Below, one piece after another: positions 8,936-17,449 of a DNA stretch of 64,000 nt. The notes beneath the pieces were generated by a model. The model ran no database searches. It saw only the letters and a list, made by a program, of their open reading frames with translations, and was not told the origin of the DNA. The position numbers and the translations under genes were made by a program. This DNA comes from Rhizomicrobium sp. (GTDB lineage: Bacteria > Pseudomonadota > Alphaproteobacteria > Micropepsales > Micropepsaceae), in assembly GCA_037200385.1 (NCBI GenBank), contig JBBCGL010000001.1:4541418-4605417 (forward strand), written 5' to 3'. The first letter of the stretch is position 1. Each line of letters begins with the position of its first letter.

Positions 8936-10015
8936 CTAATCGTCGTGTCGTTGCCGGCGCTGCCGCTCGATGGGCAGCAGCTTGATGTCGGCCTGTACCA
9001 TTTCCTTCACGAGATCGCCAAATTTCGTCGTCGGCCGCCAGCCCAGCTTCGCCATCGCCTTGGCGGGATTGCCGAGCAGGAGATCGACTTCCGCCGGCCG
9101 GAAATAGCGCGGGTCGACCTCGACCAGCAATTCACCGCTCGCGGCGTCCCGGCCCTTCTCGTCGACGCCGTTGTTCGACCACACGATCTGCCGGCCGATC
9201 TCGCGGAAGGCCGCTTCGACGAATTCGCGCACGCTGTGCGTCTCGCCGGTCGCGAGCACATAGTCGTCGGGCGTGTCCTGCTGCAGCATGCGCCACATCC
9301 CGTCGACATAGTCGCGCGCCAGCCCCCAATCGCGCTGCGAATCGAGCGAGCCCAGATAGAGCTTCTCCTGATATCCCAGATGGATCGCGGCCACCGCGCG
9401 GCTGATCTTGCGGGTGACGAACGTCTCGCCGCGCGTCGGGCCTTCGTGATTGAACAGAATGCCGTTCGAGGCATGGAAGCCATAAGCCTCCCGGTAATTC
9501 ACCGTGATCCAATAGGCGTAGAGCTTGGCGACGGCATAAGGGCTGCGCGGGTGGAACGGCGTGGTCTCGGTCTGCGGCGTCTCGCGGACCTTGCCGTACA
9601 ATTCCGAGGTCGAGGCCTGGTAGAACCGCGTCTCGTCCTTCAGGCCGAGGATGCGTATGGCCTCCAGCAGGCGGAGCGTGCCGACGGCGTCGGCGTTGGC
9701 GGTATATTCCGGCGTTTCGAAACTGACCCCGACATGGCTCTGCGCCGCAAGATTGTAGACCTCGGTCGGACGGATTTCCTGCATCAGGCGGATCAGGTTG
9801 GTCGGATCCGTCATGTCGGCATAGTGCAGGAACAGCCGGACGCCCTCCTCGTGAGGATCTTGGTAAAGATGGTCGATCCGGTCGGTGTTGAAGGACGACG
9901 AGCGCCGTTTGGTTCCATGCACCGTATAGCCCTTGGCGAGCAGCAATTCCGCCAGAAGCGCTCCGTCCTGCCCCGTCGCGCCGGTGATCAGTGCAACTCT
10001 ACGACCTTCTGCCAC
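8936..10015 (-). CDS. gmd: GDP-mannose 4,6-dehydratase
   Basis: A 359-residue SDR converting GDP-D-mannose to GDP-4-keto-6-deoxy-D-mannose, the first step to GDP-fucose (or GDP-rhamnose/perosamine). Seen: NAD(P)-binding [14 protein letters not shown] at the N-terminus, [30 protein letters not shown], the catalytic STSELYG segment, and Tyr160/Lys164 ([12 protein letters not shown]). Length and motifs are those of the family. It is the first gene of the gmd-fcl pair and is divergent from the WbpB-like gene across a 177-base gap. Its substrate could come from the manC product encoded at 27.8 kb. Confidence 0.96.
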   Translation of the reverse strand: MAEGRRVALITGATGQDGALLAELLLAKGYTVHGTKRRSSSFNTDRIDHLYQDPHEEGVRLFLHYADMTDPTNLIRLMQEIRPTEVYNLAAQSHVGVSFETPEYTANADAVGTLRLLEAIRILGLKDETRFYQASTSELYGKVRETPQTETTPFHPRSPYAVAKLYAYWITVNYREAYGFHASNGILFNHEGPTRGETFVTRKISRAVAAIHLGYQEKLYLGSLDSQRDWGLARDYVDGMWRMLQQDTPDDYVLATGETHSVREFVEAAFREIGRQIVWSNNGVDEKGRDAASGELLVEVDPRYFRPAEVDLLLGNPAKAMAKLGWRPTTKFGDLVKEMVQADIKLLPIERQRRQRHDD

Positions 10016-10192
10016 GTTCGTGTTCCCGCCCGGATATCGGCCGGACTATCGGCGGTTGCCCGGGCAATGTCCATAAGTTCATTTGGATCAATTGCTTACG
10101 AGATTGATAAAGGTGTGCCGTCCGGTTATAGACAGACGGCTATAGCCTGCCGAAATGCCCATGGCGGCAGGGGCGATAAGGTCGAGGTCAAG

Positions 10193-11284
10193 ATGCTGAA
10201 GTTCGGGCTGCTGGGATGCGGCCGCATTGCCAAGCGTCACGCCGATCTCCTTGGGCACGGCCAGATCGCGGGCGCCAGGCTGGCTGCGGTTTGCGATCTC
10301 GATCTCGATCGCGCCAGGAAGGTCGGCGAACAGTTCGGCGTTCCGTATTTCTCCGATCTCCACGAGATGATGCGCAGCGCCGAGCTCGACGTCGTATCGG
10401 TGCTCACGCCGAGCGGCGCGCACGCCGGGCACGTCCTGGCGCTCGCGCCCTACGGCAAGCATATCGTCGTCGAAAAGCCGATGGCGCTGACGCTGGACGA
10501 CGCCGACGCGATGATCGCGGAATGCGCGGCCCGCAATGTCCGGCTCTTCGTGGTCAAGCAGAACCGCTTCAACGTTCCGGTGACCAAGCTGCGCGAGGCG
10601 CTCGATGAAGGACGCTTCGGCAAGATATTCCTCGGCACCGTCCGCGTGCGCTGGTGCCGGCGGCAGGACTATTACGACCACGATGCGTGGCGCGGCACCT
10701 GGGCGATGGACGGCGGCGTGCTGACCAACCAGGCCAGTCATCATATCGACCTGCTCGAATGGATGATGGGCGACGTCCAGAGCGTCTTTGCGAAGGGCAT
10801 CACGGCGCTGGCGAAGGTCGAGACGGAAGACACCGCCGTCGCGACGATCAAGTTCAAGAGCGGGGCGCTCGGCCTGATCGAGGCCACGACGGCGGCGCGG
10901 CCGAAGGACCTCGAAGGCTCGATTTCCATCCTCGGCGAATCCGGGACGGTCGAGATCGGCGGCTTCGCGGTCAACGAGATGAAGGTGTGGAATTTCGCCG
11001 AGAAGCAGCCCGAGGACACGGATATGCTGACGAAATACTCAGTCAATCCGCCGAACGTCTACGGCTTCGGCCATCAGGCCTATTACGAACATGTCGTCGA
11101 CTGCATCGCCAACAACCGCAGCATCCTGGTCGACGGCGCGGAAGGCCGGCGCAGCCTGGAGCTGATCACAGCGATCTACGAATCCATCGAATCGAACGCC
11201 GAAGTGCAGCTGCCGGCGCGCCAGCGCTTCGGCAAGCTCGGGCGGACGCCGGCCGGACTCGCCGCGGTCGGCGGAAAGCCCTGA
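10193..11284 (+). CDS. wbpB: Gfo/Idh/MocA-family nucleotide-sugar 3-dehydrogenase, WbpB-like
   Basis: A 363-residue oxidoreductase. The start is the ATG at 10193; the open frame continues far upstream but that part is antisense to gmd. Features: Rossmann GLLGCGRIAKRH, the family EKP motif with Lys95, then a C-terminal domain (VKQNRFN, YYDHDAWRGTW, GGVLTNQASHHIDLLEWMMG) that reads closely like WbpB/WlbA. Those enzymes oxidise UDP-GlcNAc-uronate at C3 on the way to 2,3-diamino-uronic acids. An aminotransferase starts 2 bases downstream, as wbpE pairs with wbpB. No WbpA-type UDP-GlcNAc 6-dehydrogenase is in the window, so the substrate is inferred. A different UDP-sugar is possible. Confidence 0.78.
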   Translation: MLKFGLLGCGRIAKRHADLLGHGQIAGARLAAVCDLDLDRARKVGEQFGVPYFSDLHEMMRSAELDVVSVLTPSGAHAGHVLALAPYGKHIVVEKPMALTLDDADAMIAECAARNVRLFVVKQNRFNVPVTKLREALDEGRFGKIFLGTVRVRWCRRQDYYDHDAWRGTWAMDGGVLTNQASHHIDLLEWMMGDVQSVFAKGITALAKVETEDTAVATIKFKSGALGLIEATTAARPKDLEGSISILGESGTVEIGGFAVNEMKVWNFAEKQPEDTDMLTKYSVNPPNVYGFGHQAYYEHVVDCIANNRSILVDGAEGRRSLELITAIYESIESNAEVQLPARQRFGKLGRTPAGLAAVGGKP

Positions 11285-11286
11285 GC

Positions 11287-12402
11287 ATGGTTCTCAAATT
11301 CCTCGATTTGCAGAAGCAATACGAAGAGATCAAGCCGGAGATCGACAAGGCCATCGCGGACGTCGTCCGCGATGCCGCGTTCATCTCCGGTCCCTATGCG
11401 GCCCGCTTCGAGGCCGCGTTCGCTGCTTTCCAGGGGGCGGAATTCTGCATCGGATGCGGCAACGGCACGGATGCCATCGAAATCGCGATCGAGGCGCTGG
11501 CGCTTCCGCCCGGCTCGGAGATCATCGTTCAGGCCAACAGCTTCATCGCGACCTCGGAAGCCGTGACGCGCGCGGGTCATCGCGTCGTGTTCTGCGACTG
11601 CGATCCTGACGATTATACGATCTCGCTCGAGAGCCTGCGCGCCAAGGTGACGGAGCGCACGAAGGCGGCGATCGTCGTGCATATCTACGGTCAACCCTGC
11701 CGCATGGATGCCGTCCTGGCCGTGGCGCGGGAGTTCGGCCTGAAGGTGATCGAGGACTGTGCCCAGGCGCATGGCGCCGACGTCATGGGACAGCCGGTCG
11801 GTGCGATCGGCGATGTGGGGACATTCAGCTTCTATCCGGGCAAGAATCTCGGCGCCTATGGCGATGCCGGCGCGATGACCACCAACGATCCGGCACTCGC
11901 AAAACGCATGCGGATGATCGCCAATCACGGCCGGATCGCCAAATACGATCATGAATTCGAAGGGCGCAATTCGCGCCTGGACGGTCTGCAGGCTGCGATT
12001 CTTTCCGCCAAGCTCAAGCATTTGCCCGCATGGATCGCCCGCCGCGAGGCGGTCGCGGCCCAGTATCGCGCCGGGCTCGCCGATCTCGGGGACCTGGTCC
12101 TGCCGGCCCACCGCAATTGGGGCCGTCATGTCTATCATTTGTTCGTTGTGCGGACGAAGCGCCGCGACGCGCTCAAGGAATTCCTGGCCGAACGCGGCGT
12201 CGAAACGGGAATCCACTATCCTATCGCGTTGCCCAAACTTGCGGCTTATGCATATCTGGGTCAGCAGAACGAGGCTCTGGTCGCCAACCGGCTGGACGGC
12301 GAGGTGCTGAGCCTGCCCATCGGCGATCACATGTCTGTCGAGGATGCCAAGGATGTCGTTGCCGCCGTCAAGGACTTTTTCGATGCGCCGTCGCGGTCCT
12401 GA
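11287..12402 (+). CDS. DegT/DnrJ/EryC1/StrS-family PLP-dependent sugar aminotransferase
   Basis: A 371-residue fold-type I aminotransferase acting on keto-sugar nucleotides. The N-terminal FLDLQKQYEEIKPEI, the cofactor-binding CGNGTDAIEIA, the EDCAQAHGA aspartate motif, the PLP Schiff-base Lys186 (SFYPGKNLGAYGDAG) and the substrate-side NSRLDGLQAAIL are all visible. Placed 2 bases after the WbpB-like dehydrogenase, it most likely aminates that enzyme's 3-keto product, as WbpE does. Sequence alone does not fix whether it makes a 3-amino or a 4-amino sugar. It is followed in the same operon by the PCP and polymerase genes. Confidence 0.85.
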   Translation: MVLKFLDLQKQYEEIKPEIDKAIADVVRDAAFISGPYAARFEAAFAAFQGAEFCIGCGNGTDAIEIAIEALALPPGSEIIVQANSFIATSEAVTRAGHRVVFCDCDPDDYTISLESLRAKVTERTKAAIVVHIYGQPCRMDAVLAVAREFGLKVIEDCAQAHGADVMGQPVGAIGDVGTFSFYPGKNLGAYGDAGAMTTNDPALAKRMRMIANHGRIAKYDHEFEGRNSRLDGLQAAILSAKLKHLPAWIARREAVAAQYRAGLADLGDLVLPAHRNWGRHVYHLFVVRTKRRDALKEFLAERGVETGIHYPIALPKLAAYAYLGQQNEALVANRLDGEVLSLPIGDHMSVEDAKDVVAAVKDFFDAPSRS

Positions 12403-12426
12403 GCCGCGTTGCGGTTGGGAGCAGCC

Positions 12427-13416
12427 GTGAGCGACGTCGACAAGAGCCTGTTGCAACCCGTCTACGACTTCGCGCGCATCCTGTCGGGGCTGGTGAGCGC
12501 CGCGGTGCGCCGCTGGCCCATCGTGCTGTTCACCATCGTCCTGGCGCTGCTGGGCGCGATCGCCGTGGGACGCTTCAGCAAGCCGCAATATGCCAGCGAA
12601 ATGTTGGTGATGGCGGCTCCGGCGCAGCAATTCGGCTCGCCGAATCCGCTCGGCGCGCTGACATCGGCCCGTTCGTCGTTCGCGGCGCTGGGGCTCGGCA
12701 GTTTCGGCGGCTCGTCGCAGTTCAAGTCTTTCGTCCAGCTCGTGCAGTCGCCCGCGGTTGCCGAGACCCTGATGGGCAAGCCTGACGACATGCTCTGGCT
12801 GATGGGGCCGAGCGTCGACGTGCGAACGGGCCTTTACAAGACGGGCGCAGGCCCGCTGCGGCGGACCCTCTACGGACTGTTCAATCTGTCGCCACCCGTG
12901 CGGGCGAGCGTCCAGGACGTCCAGGTCGCACTCAATCACACCGTCGTCATCTCGCTCAGCACCGACAATCCCGATATCGCGACGATAAGCTGTACCTCGA
13001 CCTATGCCGAAGCCTGTCCCAAGCTGCTTTTGGACGTCCACGCCGCGACCGAGGCGCATCTCAGCGCCATCACCGCATCGGATGCGCGCCGTCTCGCGAA
13101 CTACATCATCAAGGTCTTGCCGACGGTCCAGGAACAGGTCGTTCGCGACTCTCTGGTGGACTTGCTTGCGAGCGCGACCAAGCAGATTGCGATGAGCGAC
13201 CTCCACCAATCGGTGGGCGCCGTGATCATCAGCCCGCCCTTTCCGCCGGGCCGCCCGGCCTTTCCGCGGCCCGGCCTGCTGTTGGCGATCGGGGTCGCCG
13301 CCGGCTTGTTCCTCGGCACCATGCTCGCCTGGATCCTGCCCGTGATGCGCTTCGAGGGTCGCGTGAGCCAGACCGTGCGCTCGCTGAGGACGCGCTTTGC
13401 GGGCCTGTTTGCGTGA
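12427..13416 (+). CDS. Wzz/PCP-type polysaccharide co-polymerase (chain-length control), no kinase domain
   Basis: A 329-residue inner-membrane protein. The GTG at 12427 is preferred because GGGAG lies at 12417-12421; a TTG at 12409 is the alternative. Topology is that of a polysaccharide co-polymerase: one N-terminal span (WPIVLFTIVLALLGAIAVG), a periplasmic domain, then a Pro-rich segment (PPFPPGRPAFPRP) running into a second span (LLLAIGVAAGLFLGTMLAW). There is no cytoplasmic BY-kinase. Two cysteines eight residues apart (189 and 197) in the periplasmic part could form a disulfide. The downstream polymerase gene starts inside its stop codon (GTGA), supporting a functional pair. Confidence 0.78.
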   Translation: MSDVDKSLLQPVYDFARILSGLVSAAVRRWPIVLFTIVLALLGAIAVGRFSKPQYASEMLVMAAPAQQFGSPNPLGALTSARSSFAALGLGSFGGSSQFKSFVQLVQSPAVAETLMGKPDDMLWLMGPSVDVRTGLYKTGAGPLRRTLYGLFNLSPPVRASVQDVQVALNHTVVISLSTDNPDIATISCTSTYAEACPKLLLDVHAATEAHLSAITASDARRLANYIIKVLPTVQEQVVRDSLVDLLASATKQIAMSDLHQSVGAVIISPPFPPGRPAFPRPGLLLAIGVAAGLFLGTMLAWILPVMRFEGRVSQTVRSLRTRFAGLFA

Positions 13417-14735
13417 AGGCGCTTCTGATCGTCTTGGCCGTTGCGTATTTCGCATACAGCGCTTTCAACATCTGGCGCCGCCCCGGAGTCTTCGCCGGTC
13501 TGCTGTTTTGCGGCTTCGGCGTCGGCGCGATACTGGGTCCGCTGGGCACGGCCATTTCGATCGTCGCGGTGCTCGCCTGTGCCGCGATGTTCGTCCTCAA
13601 GCCGCCCAGCGGGGTCAGTTTGGCACCCAGCGAAGTCGCTCTGGTTCTCTGGTTCGCCCAGACCACGCTCTTTGGCCTGTGGTCGCCGCAGATGGACCTG
13701 ACGACGTTCTATTTGCTGAGTCTCTATGGTTTGGGGTTGTCGTCCTATCTCTTCGCCAGGACGTTCGCGACCACTCCGAATTTCGTGCCGCAGGCCTATT
13801 GGAGTACGGCGTTCGGGATGGCGATTTGTTACATGTCCCTGGTGACGAGTGCGAAAACCATCGGGCGTTTGGGCATGACGTCGGGATCGACCGGAGATGC
13901 GCTCAATTCGGTGGGCCTTTCGACCCTCCCGGAAGCGGGCATGATTTTGAGCTTTGCGATCCTGCTGTTCGACAGGGAAATGCGCATGCCGCTCAAGGTC
14001 GTTGTTCTTCTCGTGATGGCGTTCGTCATGGTGCCCTTCATGATCAGCACCGGCACGCGCGGCGTCATGGTATCGGTGGCTCTCGTGCTCGGGATCTACC
14101 TGGTGATGTATGCCTATCAAAACGGCCTGCGCTCGATCAGTCGTGCGATCGCGATTGCGGCGGTCGGCATACCTGCCGGTGTCGTTCTCTTTATCGCGGC
14201 GGCACCGACCAGGCTGAAGCTGACCATGGCGGGCGGTCTCTACCGCATCATGGGACCGCATCAGGCCGGCGCGTCGTCCGTCAAGGAACGCTGGGACATA
14301 TTCGATCAGGCGATCGGACTGATCAAGGAATCCCCTTTTCTCGGCTATGGACCGGGCTCTTACTCCTACATGAACGATGGGATCGACGCCGGCAGCAACT
14401 ATCCCCACAACCTCGAGCTTGAACTTCTGATGACGGGCGGGCTCGTCGGCTTGACCCTGTTCGCCTGGTTCGTCCTGCCCCTGGTCTGGCATCTGATCGT
14501 CGATGCGTTCCGGAAGCCCATTTCGCTTGAGGCGGCGGCGATCCTCGGCCTTCTCGTAAGCCAGTTGTTCCGTCTCCAGCTCAGCTTCGCGCTGGCGAGC
14601 GCGAAGCTGTTTTTTTTCGCGCTCGGCGCTGCGGCGGCGCTTTGGGCTGCCCGTCGGGCGGCGCAGCGGCCCGACATATCGGCGGCGCCCGCCGCACTGG
14701 CGCCTCCCGAGGTCATGCCGCACCCCGGCTCGTGA
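13413..14735 (+). CDS. Wzy/O-antigen-ligase-family polysaccharide polymerase
   Basis: A 440-residue polytopic membrane protein with about ten to twelve hydrophobic spans. A periplasmic loop near residues 300-335 carries the Wzy_C/O-antigen-ligase signature: FLGYGPGSY, then NYPHNLELELL with the conserved His, then GLVGLTLFAW. Members polymerise lipid-linked repeat units or ligate them to an acceptor. In this setting, directly coupled (GTGA overlap) to a PCP protein and near a flippase, polymerase is the more likely role. The C-terminus is Ala/Arg-rich and cytoplasmic. The next gene is convergent 37 bases away. Confidence 0.82.
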   Translation: MKALLIVLAVAYFAYSAFNIWRRPGVFAGLLFCGFGVGAILGPLGTAISIVAVLACAAMFVLKPPSGVSLAPSEVALVLWFAQTTLFGLWSPQMDLTTFYLLSLYGLGLSSYLFARTFATTPNFVPQAYWSTAFGMAICYMSLVTSAKTIGRLGMTSGSTGDALNSVGLSTLPEAGMILSFAILLFDREMRMPLKVVVLLVMAFVMVPFMISTGTRGVMVSVALVLGIYLVMYAYQNGLRSISRAIAIAAVGIPAGVVLFIAAAPTRLKLTMAGGLYRIMGPHQAGASSVKERWDIFDQAIGLIKESPFLGYGPGSYSYMNDGIDAGSNYPHNLELELLMTGGLVGLTLFAWFVLPLVWHLIVDAFRKPISLEAAAILGLLVSQLFRLQLSFALASAKLFFFALGAAAALWAARRAAQRPDISAAPAALAPPEVMPHPGS

Positions 14736-14767
14736 GCGCACCCCTGCTCGTCTGGATGGTTGCGCTC
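14734..14767. other. Small hairpin between convergent polymerase and glycosyltransferase genes
   Basis: GAGCGCA (14734-14740) pairs perfectly with TGCGCTC (14761-14767) across a 20-base loop. It sits between two converging genes but has no T tract on either side, so a terminator role is only a guess. Confidence 0.25.
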
Positions 14768-14772
14768 CGCCC

Positions 14773-16041
14773 TTATGCCTTGCCGGGCGTGCTCTGCCGT
14801 GAGATCGCCGCGCGAAATACCGCCAGATAGGCCTGGGCGATCTTGCTGGCGTCGAACAAGGCCTCCGCGCTATGCCTCGCGGCGTCCCGGAATGCCGGGC
14901 CGGAGCGGCTGGCCTCGATGCAGGCGCCGATCGCCCGGGCAAGATCGGCGGCATCGAACGGCTCCGCCAGGAAGCCGGTCACGCCCTCGCGCACCATGTC
15001 CGGGACGCCGCCGATGCGGAAGGCGCAGACCGGCGTGCCGCAGCTCAACGACTCGGCGATCGTATTGGGCAGGTTGTCCTGCGACGACGGCAGGACGAAG
15101 ACGTCTGCGGCGCGGTAGGCGTCGGCGATATCGGCCTCCGAATGGAGAAGGCCGAGGAGGTGCACAGGCATGTCCAGCCCGACAAGCGGCCGTGCCTCTT
15201 CTCCGGAACCGAATATGACCAGATGCGGCGTCGGTCCCGCCGCCTTGCGCTGCGTCAGCCGCAAGGCGGCTTGCAGATGCGCAAAGCCTTTGAGGCGATT
15301 CTGCACCGCATGGTATCCGCCGAAAAGGATGATCGGCGCGTCGGCCGGCAAGCCGAACTTCCGGCGTGCCGCGGCGCGGTCGCCCGGTGCGAACCGGGCG
15401 ATGTCGATGGGGTTGGCGATCACGGAGATCGGCATGCGCGAGAACAGGCCGCCCTCGGCCCGCGCGCAATCCGCCAGCCAGTTGCTCGGCGAAACGATCG
15501 AATAGCGCTTGTCGCGCCAGGCTTCAGCCTTGCGGCGCCACAGCCTCGACGACAGGTCGTCCGGGCGGTCACTCCGCAATACGGGGCAGGTGCCGCAACC
15601 GCTGCGATAGCGGGTGCAGTCGCCGGCATAGTGACATCCGCCGGTGAACGGCCACATGTCGTGCATCGTCCACACGACGGGCGCCCCGAGCGAGGCGACA
15701 CCTTCGGGGCTGAGCAGCCCGTAATTGACCCAGTGCAGGTTGATCACGTCGGCGTCCAGCGTGTTCAGGAACGGCGCGGCATCGCCCTTGCGCCACCCGG
15801 GCGAGAAATTCAGCGAGCGGAACAGGGCTGGACCGTTGCGGTATCCGAGCACGGGGAGACGGTCCAGGGCGCCCTCGACGCGCGACGGCAGGCTCGGCAC
15901 GCGCAGGGCGCCGTCGTCCTGCACCTCCATGGCGGCAAGCTGCACCTGCGCCCCCGCATCGCGCAACGCGCCCGCGATCCGCTGCATGGCGCGCGCCGCG
16001 CCACCGCGCGATTGCGCCATATTGGCGATGAGAATCTTCAT
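14773..16041 (-). CDS. GT4-family glycosyltransferase
   Basis: A 422-residue retaining GT-B enzyme. The N-terminal acceptor domain opens MKILIANMAQSRGGAARAM. VWTMHDMWPFTGGCHY and the Cys-rich CTRYRSGCGTCP are typical of colanic-acid WcaC-like and related transferases. The C-terminal donor domain carries GGYHAVQNRLKG, LPSSQDNLPNTIAESLSCG with the E-x7-E-type region, and GFLAEPFDAADLA. It would add one sugar to the growing repeat unit on the cytoplasmic face; the donor is not predictable. It lies 15 bases downstream of another glycosyltransferase in a two-gene leftward operon. Confidence 0.85.
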   Translation of the reverse strand: MKILIANMAQSRGGAARAMQRIAGALRDAGAQVQLAAMEVQDDGALRVPSLPSRVEGALDRLPVLGYRNGPALFRSLNFSPGWRKGDAAPFLNTLDADVINLHWVNYGLLSPEGVASLGAPVVWTMHDMWPFTGGCHYAGDCTRYRSGCGTCPVLRSDRPDDLSSRLWRRKAEAWRDKRYSIVSPSNWLADCARAEGGLFSRMPISVIANPIDIARFAPGDRAAARRKFGLPADAPIILFGGYHAVQNRLKGFAHLQAALRLTQRKAAGPTPHLVIFGSGEEARPLVGLDMPVHLLGLLHSEADIADAYRAADVFVLPSSQDNLPNTIAESLSCGTPVCAFRIGGVPDMVREGVTGFLAEPFDAADLARAIGACIEASRSGPAFRDAARHSAEALFDASKIAQAYLAVFRAAISRQSTPGKA

Positions 16042-16056
16042 CGGGGCGCGGCGTCG

Positions 16057-17244
16057 CTAGCGGCCATGACGTCCAACATAACTCAGGATCTGCTCCACGC
16101 GTTGGCGATAGGTGTGCGACGCCAGCGTGCGCCTCTGCCCTTGGAGCGCGATGTCCTGGCGTGCACCGTCGTTTTCCAGCAAGCGGCCGATCTGCGCCAG
16201 GCAGTCCTCGACCGAGGTATAGGTCGCCACCTCGCGTCCCGGCGCGAACAACGTGTCGAGATTGCTCTTCGCGTCGGTGAGCAGGCAGGCGCCGACGCCC
16301 GTCGCCTCATAGAGCCGCATGTTTCCGGCGAATTCGCGGACCGCATCGATATGCGAATTGAGCGTGAGCTGGGAGCGTTGCAGGACACGATACATGTCGG
16401 CGCCCCACACCTCGCCGCGCTGCCGCTTGTTGATCGGCGACGAGGCCGGCAGGCCGGCGGTGCCCGAAAGATAGAGCTGCACGGGATAACGTTCGCAGAT
16501 GGCCTCGAGCATCCGGATCCGGTCGTTGTACTGCGCCTCGATGCCCCCGACGAAGGTCAGCTCGATATCCTTTTCGGCGGGCGGCGGCAGCCTTTCCAGC
16601 ACGCTGGGCTCGAATGCCAGGTGCACGAGCTCGGCCGGCAGTCCCGCGGCGCGGAAATGGTCGGCGACATAGGGCAGCAGCGTTATCGCGAAATCATAGA
16701 CGCCATAGTCGATGCCGGTCGGCGGCGCCACGCCGTGCTGGCCGATGATCACGCGTCCGGGCTTGCGCAGGCTGCGCAGCAAATCGCTGTCCACCAGAAC
16801 GATGTTTTGCACAAGCAGGATGTCGGGCGCGAAATCCTCGATCTGCGCGCGCAGGATCTCGCGCGCCGGCTGTGCCAGCCGTGCACTCAGCCCGATTTGC
16901 CGTGCGACCGGCAGCAGCCAGGAGCGATAGGGCTGCAAGGCGCGGCGGACCCGCGCGCCGATCGCCGACCGCGCGGCGCCGCCGGCTTGCGGGACGACGG
17001 GCGCGACGTTCATCCCGTGCTCGCGCGCCCAGGCGCCGAGCATCCAGGGATTGTTCACATAGACTTCCCGCGCCTCATGCCCCAGGGCGTGAAAGTTCCG
17101 CGAATAGAAATCCGCCATCCCGACCAGACTGTCGGCGCGGGCCGCGACCTGTGCGGCATAGGAGGCCTGCTGCCGCTCGGGGACGGTCCGATAGAATGAT
17201 TCCAGGAAACGGGGCGCGTCGCTGTTGAGCATCATGACGCGCAT
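16057..17244 (-). CDS. CgeB-like glycosyltransferase (GT1-type C-terminal domain)
   Basis: A 395-residue predicted glycosyltransferase. The N-terminal half (MRVMMLNSDAPRFLESFY, then DILLVQNIVLVDSDLLRSL) resembles the DUF3880/CgeB-type acceptor domain. The C-terminal half carries the PF13524-like donor segment RLYEATGVGACLLTDAKSNL followed by FAPGREVATYTSVEDCLAQI. FVGGIEAQYNDRIRMLEAI is a typical start of the second Rossmann domain. It is the first gene of a leftward pair and is divergent from the flippase gene. It probably builds the same repeat unit; donor and linkage are unknown. Confidence 0.75.
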   Translation of the reverse strand: MRVMMLNSDAPRFLESFYRTVPERQQASYAAQVAARADSLVGMADFYSRNFHALGHEAREVYVNNPWMLGAWAREHGMNVAPVVPQAGGAARSAIGARVRRALQPYRSWLLPVARQIGLSARLAQPAREILRAQIEDFAPDILLVQNIVLVDSDLLRSLRKPGRVIIGQHGVAPPTGIDYGVYDFAITLLPYVADHFRAAGLPAELVHLAFEPSVLERLPPPAEKDIELTFVGGIEAQYNDRIRMLEAICERYPVQLYLSGTAGLPASSPINKRQRGEVWGADMYRVLQRSQLTLNSHIDAVREFAGNMRLYEATGVGACLLTDAKSNLDTLFAPGREVATYTSVEDCLAQIGRLLENDGARQDIALQGQRRTLASHTYRQRVEQILSYVGRHGR

Positions 17245-17449
17245 TTTGAGGTGTCCGGACTGTTCGCTTGCCTGCCGCCGCCACTACAGACGCCGGGCCG
17301 CCCCGTCAATGCCGGTTGTCGCGCCCGCAAAACTCAGCACACGGTCCCGGCAAACGCAATCTCGCGATGTCGCCGGCATGACGCGCGTGTTGCGTGCCCA
17401 CCCGGCGCGTGCCAACACTAGCCAACATTGCGGCGGCCCGACCGGACCC

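Noticed and set aside
8588-10192. Long 5' extension of the WbpB-like frame
   Set aside because: The extension is antisense to gmd/fcl. The Rossmann motif begins right after the ATG at 10193.
17225-17449. N-terminal extension of the flippase frame
   Set aside because: Basic, Cys-rich residues unlike a flippase, overlapping the divergent glycosyltransferase start.
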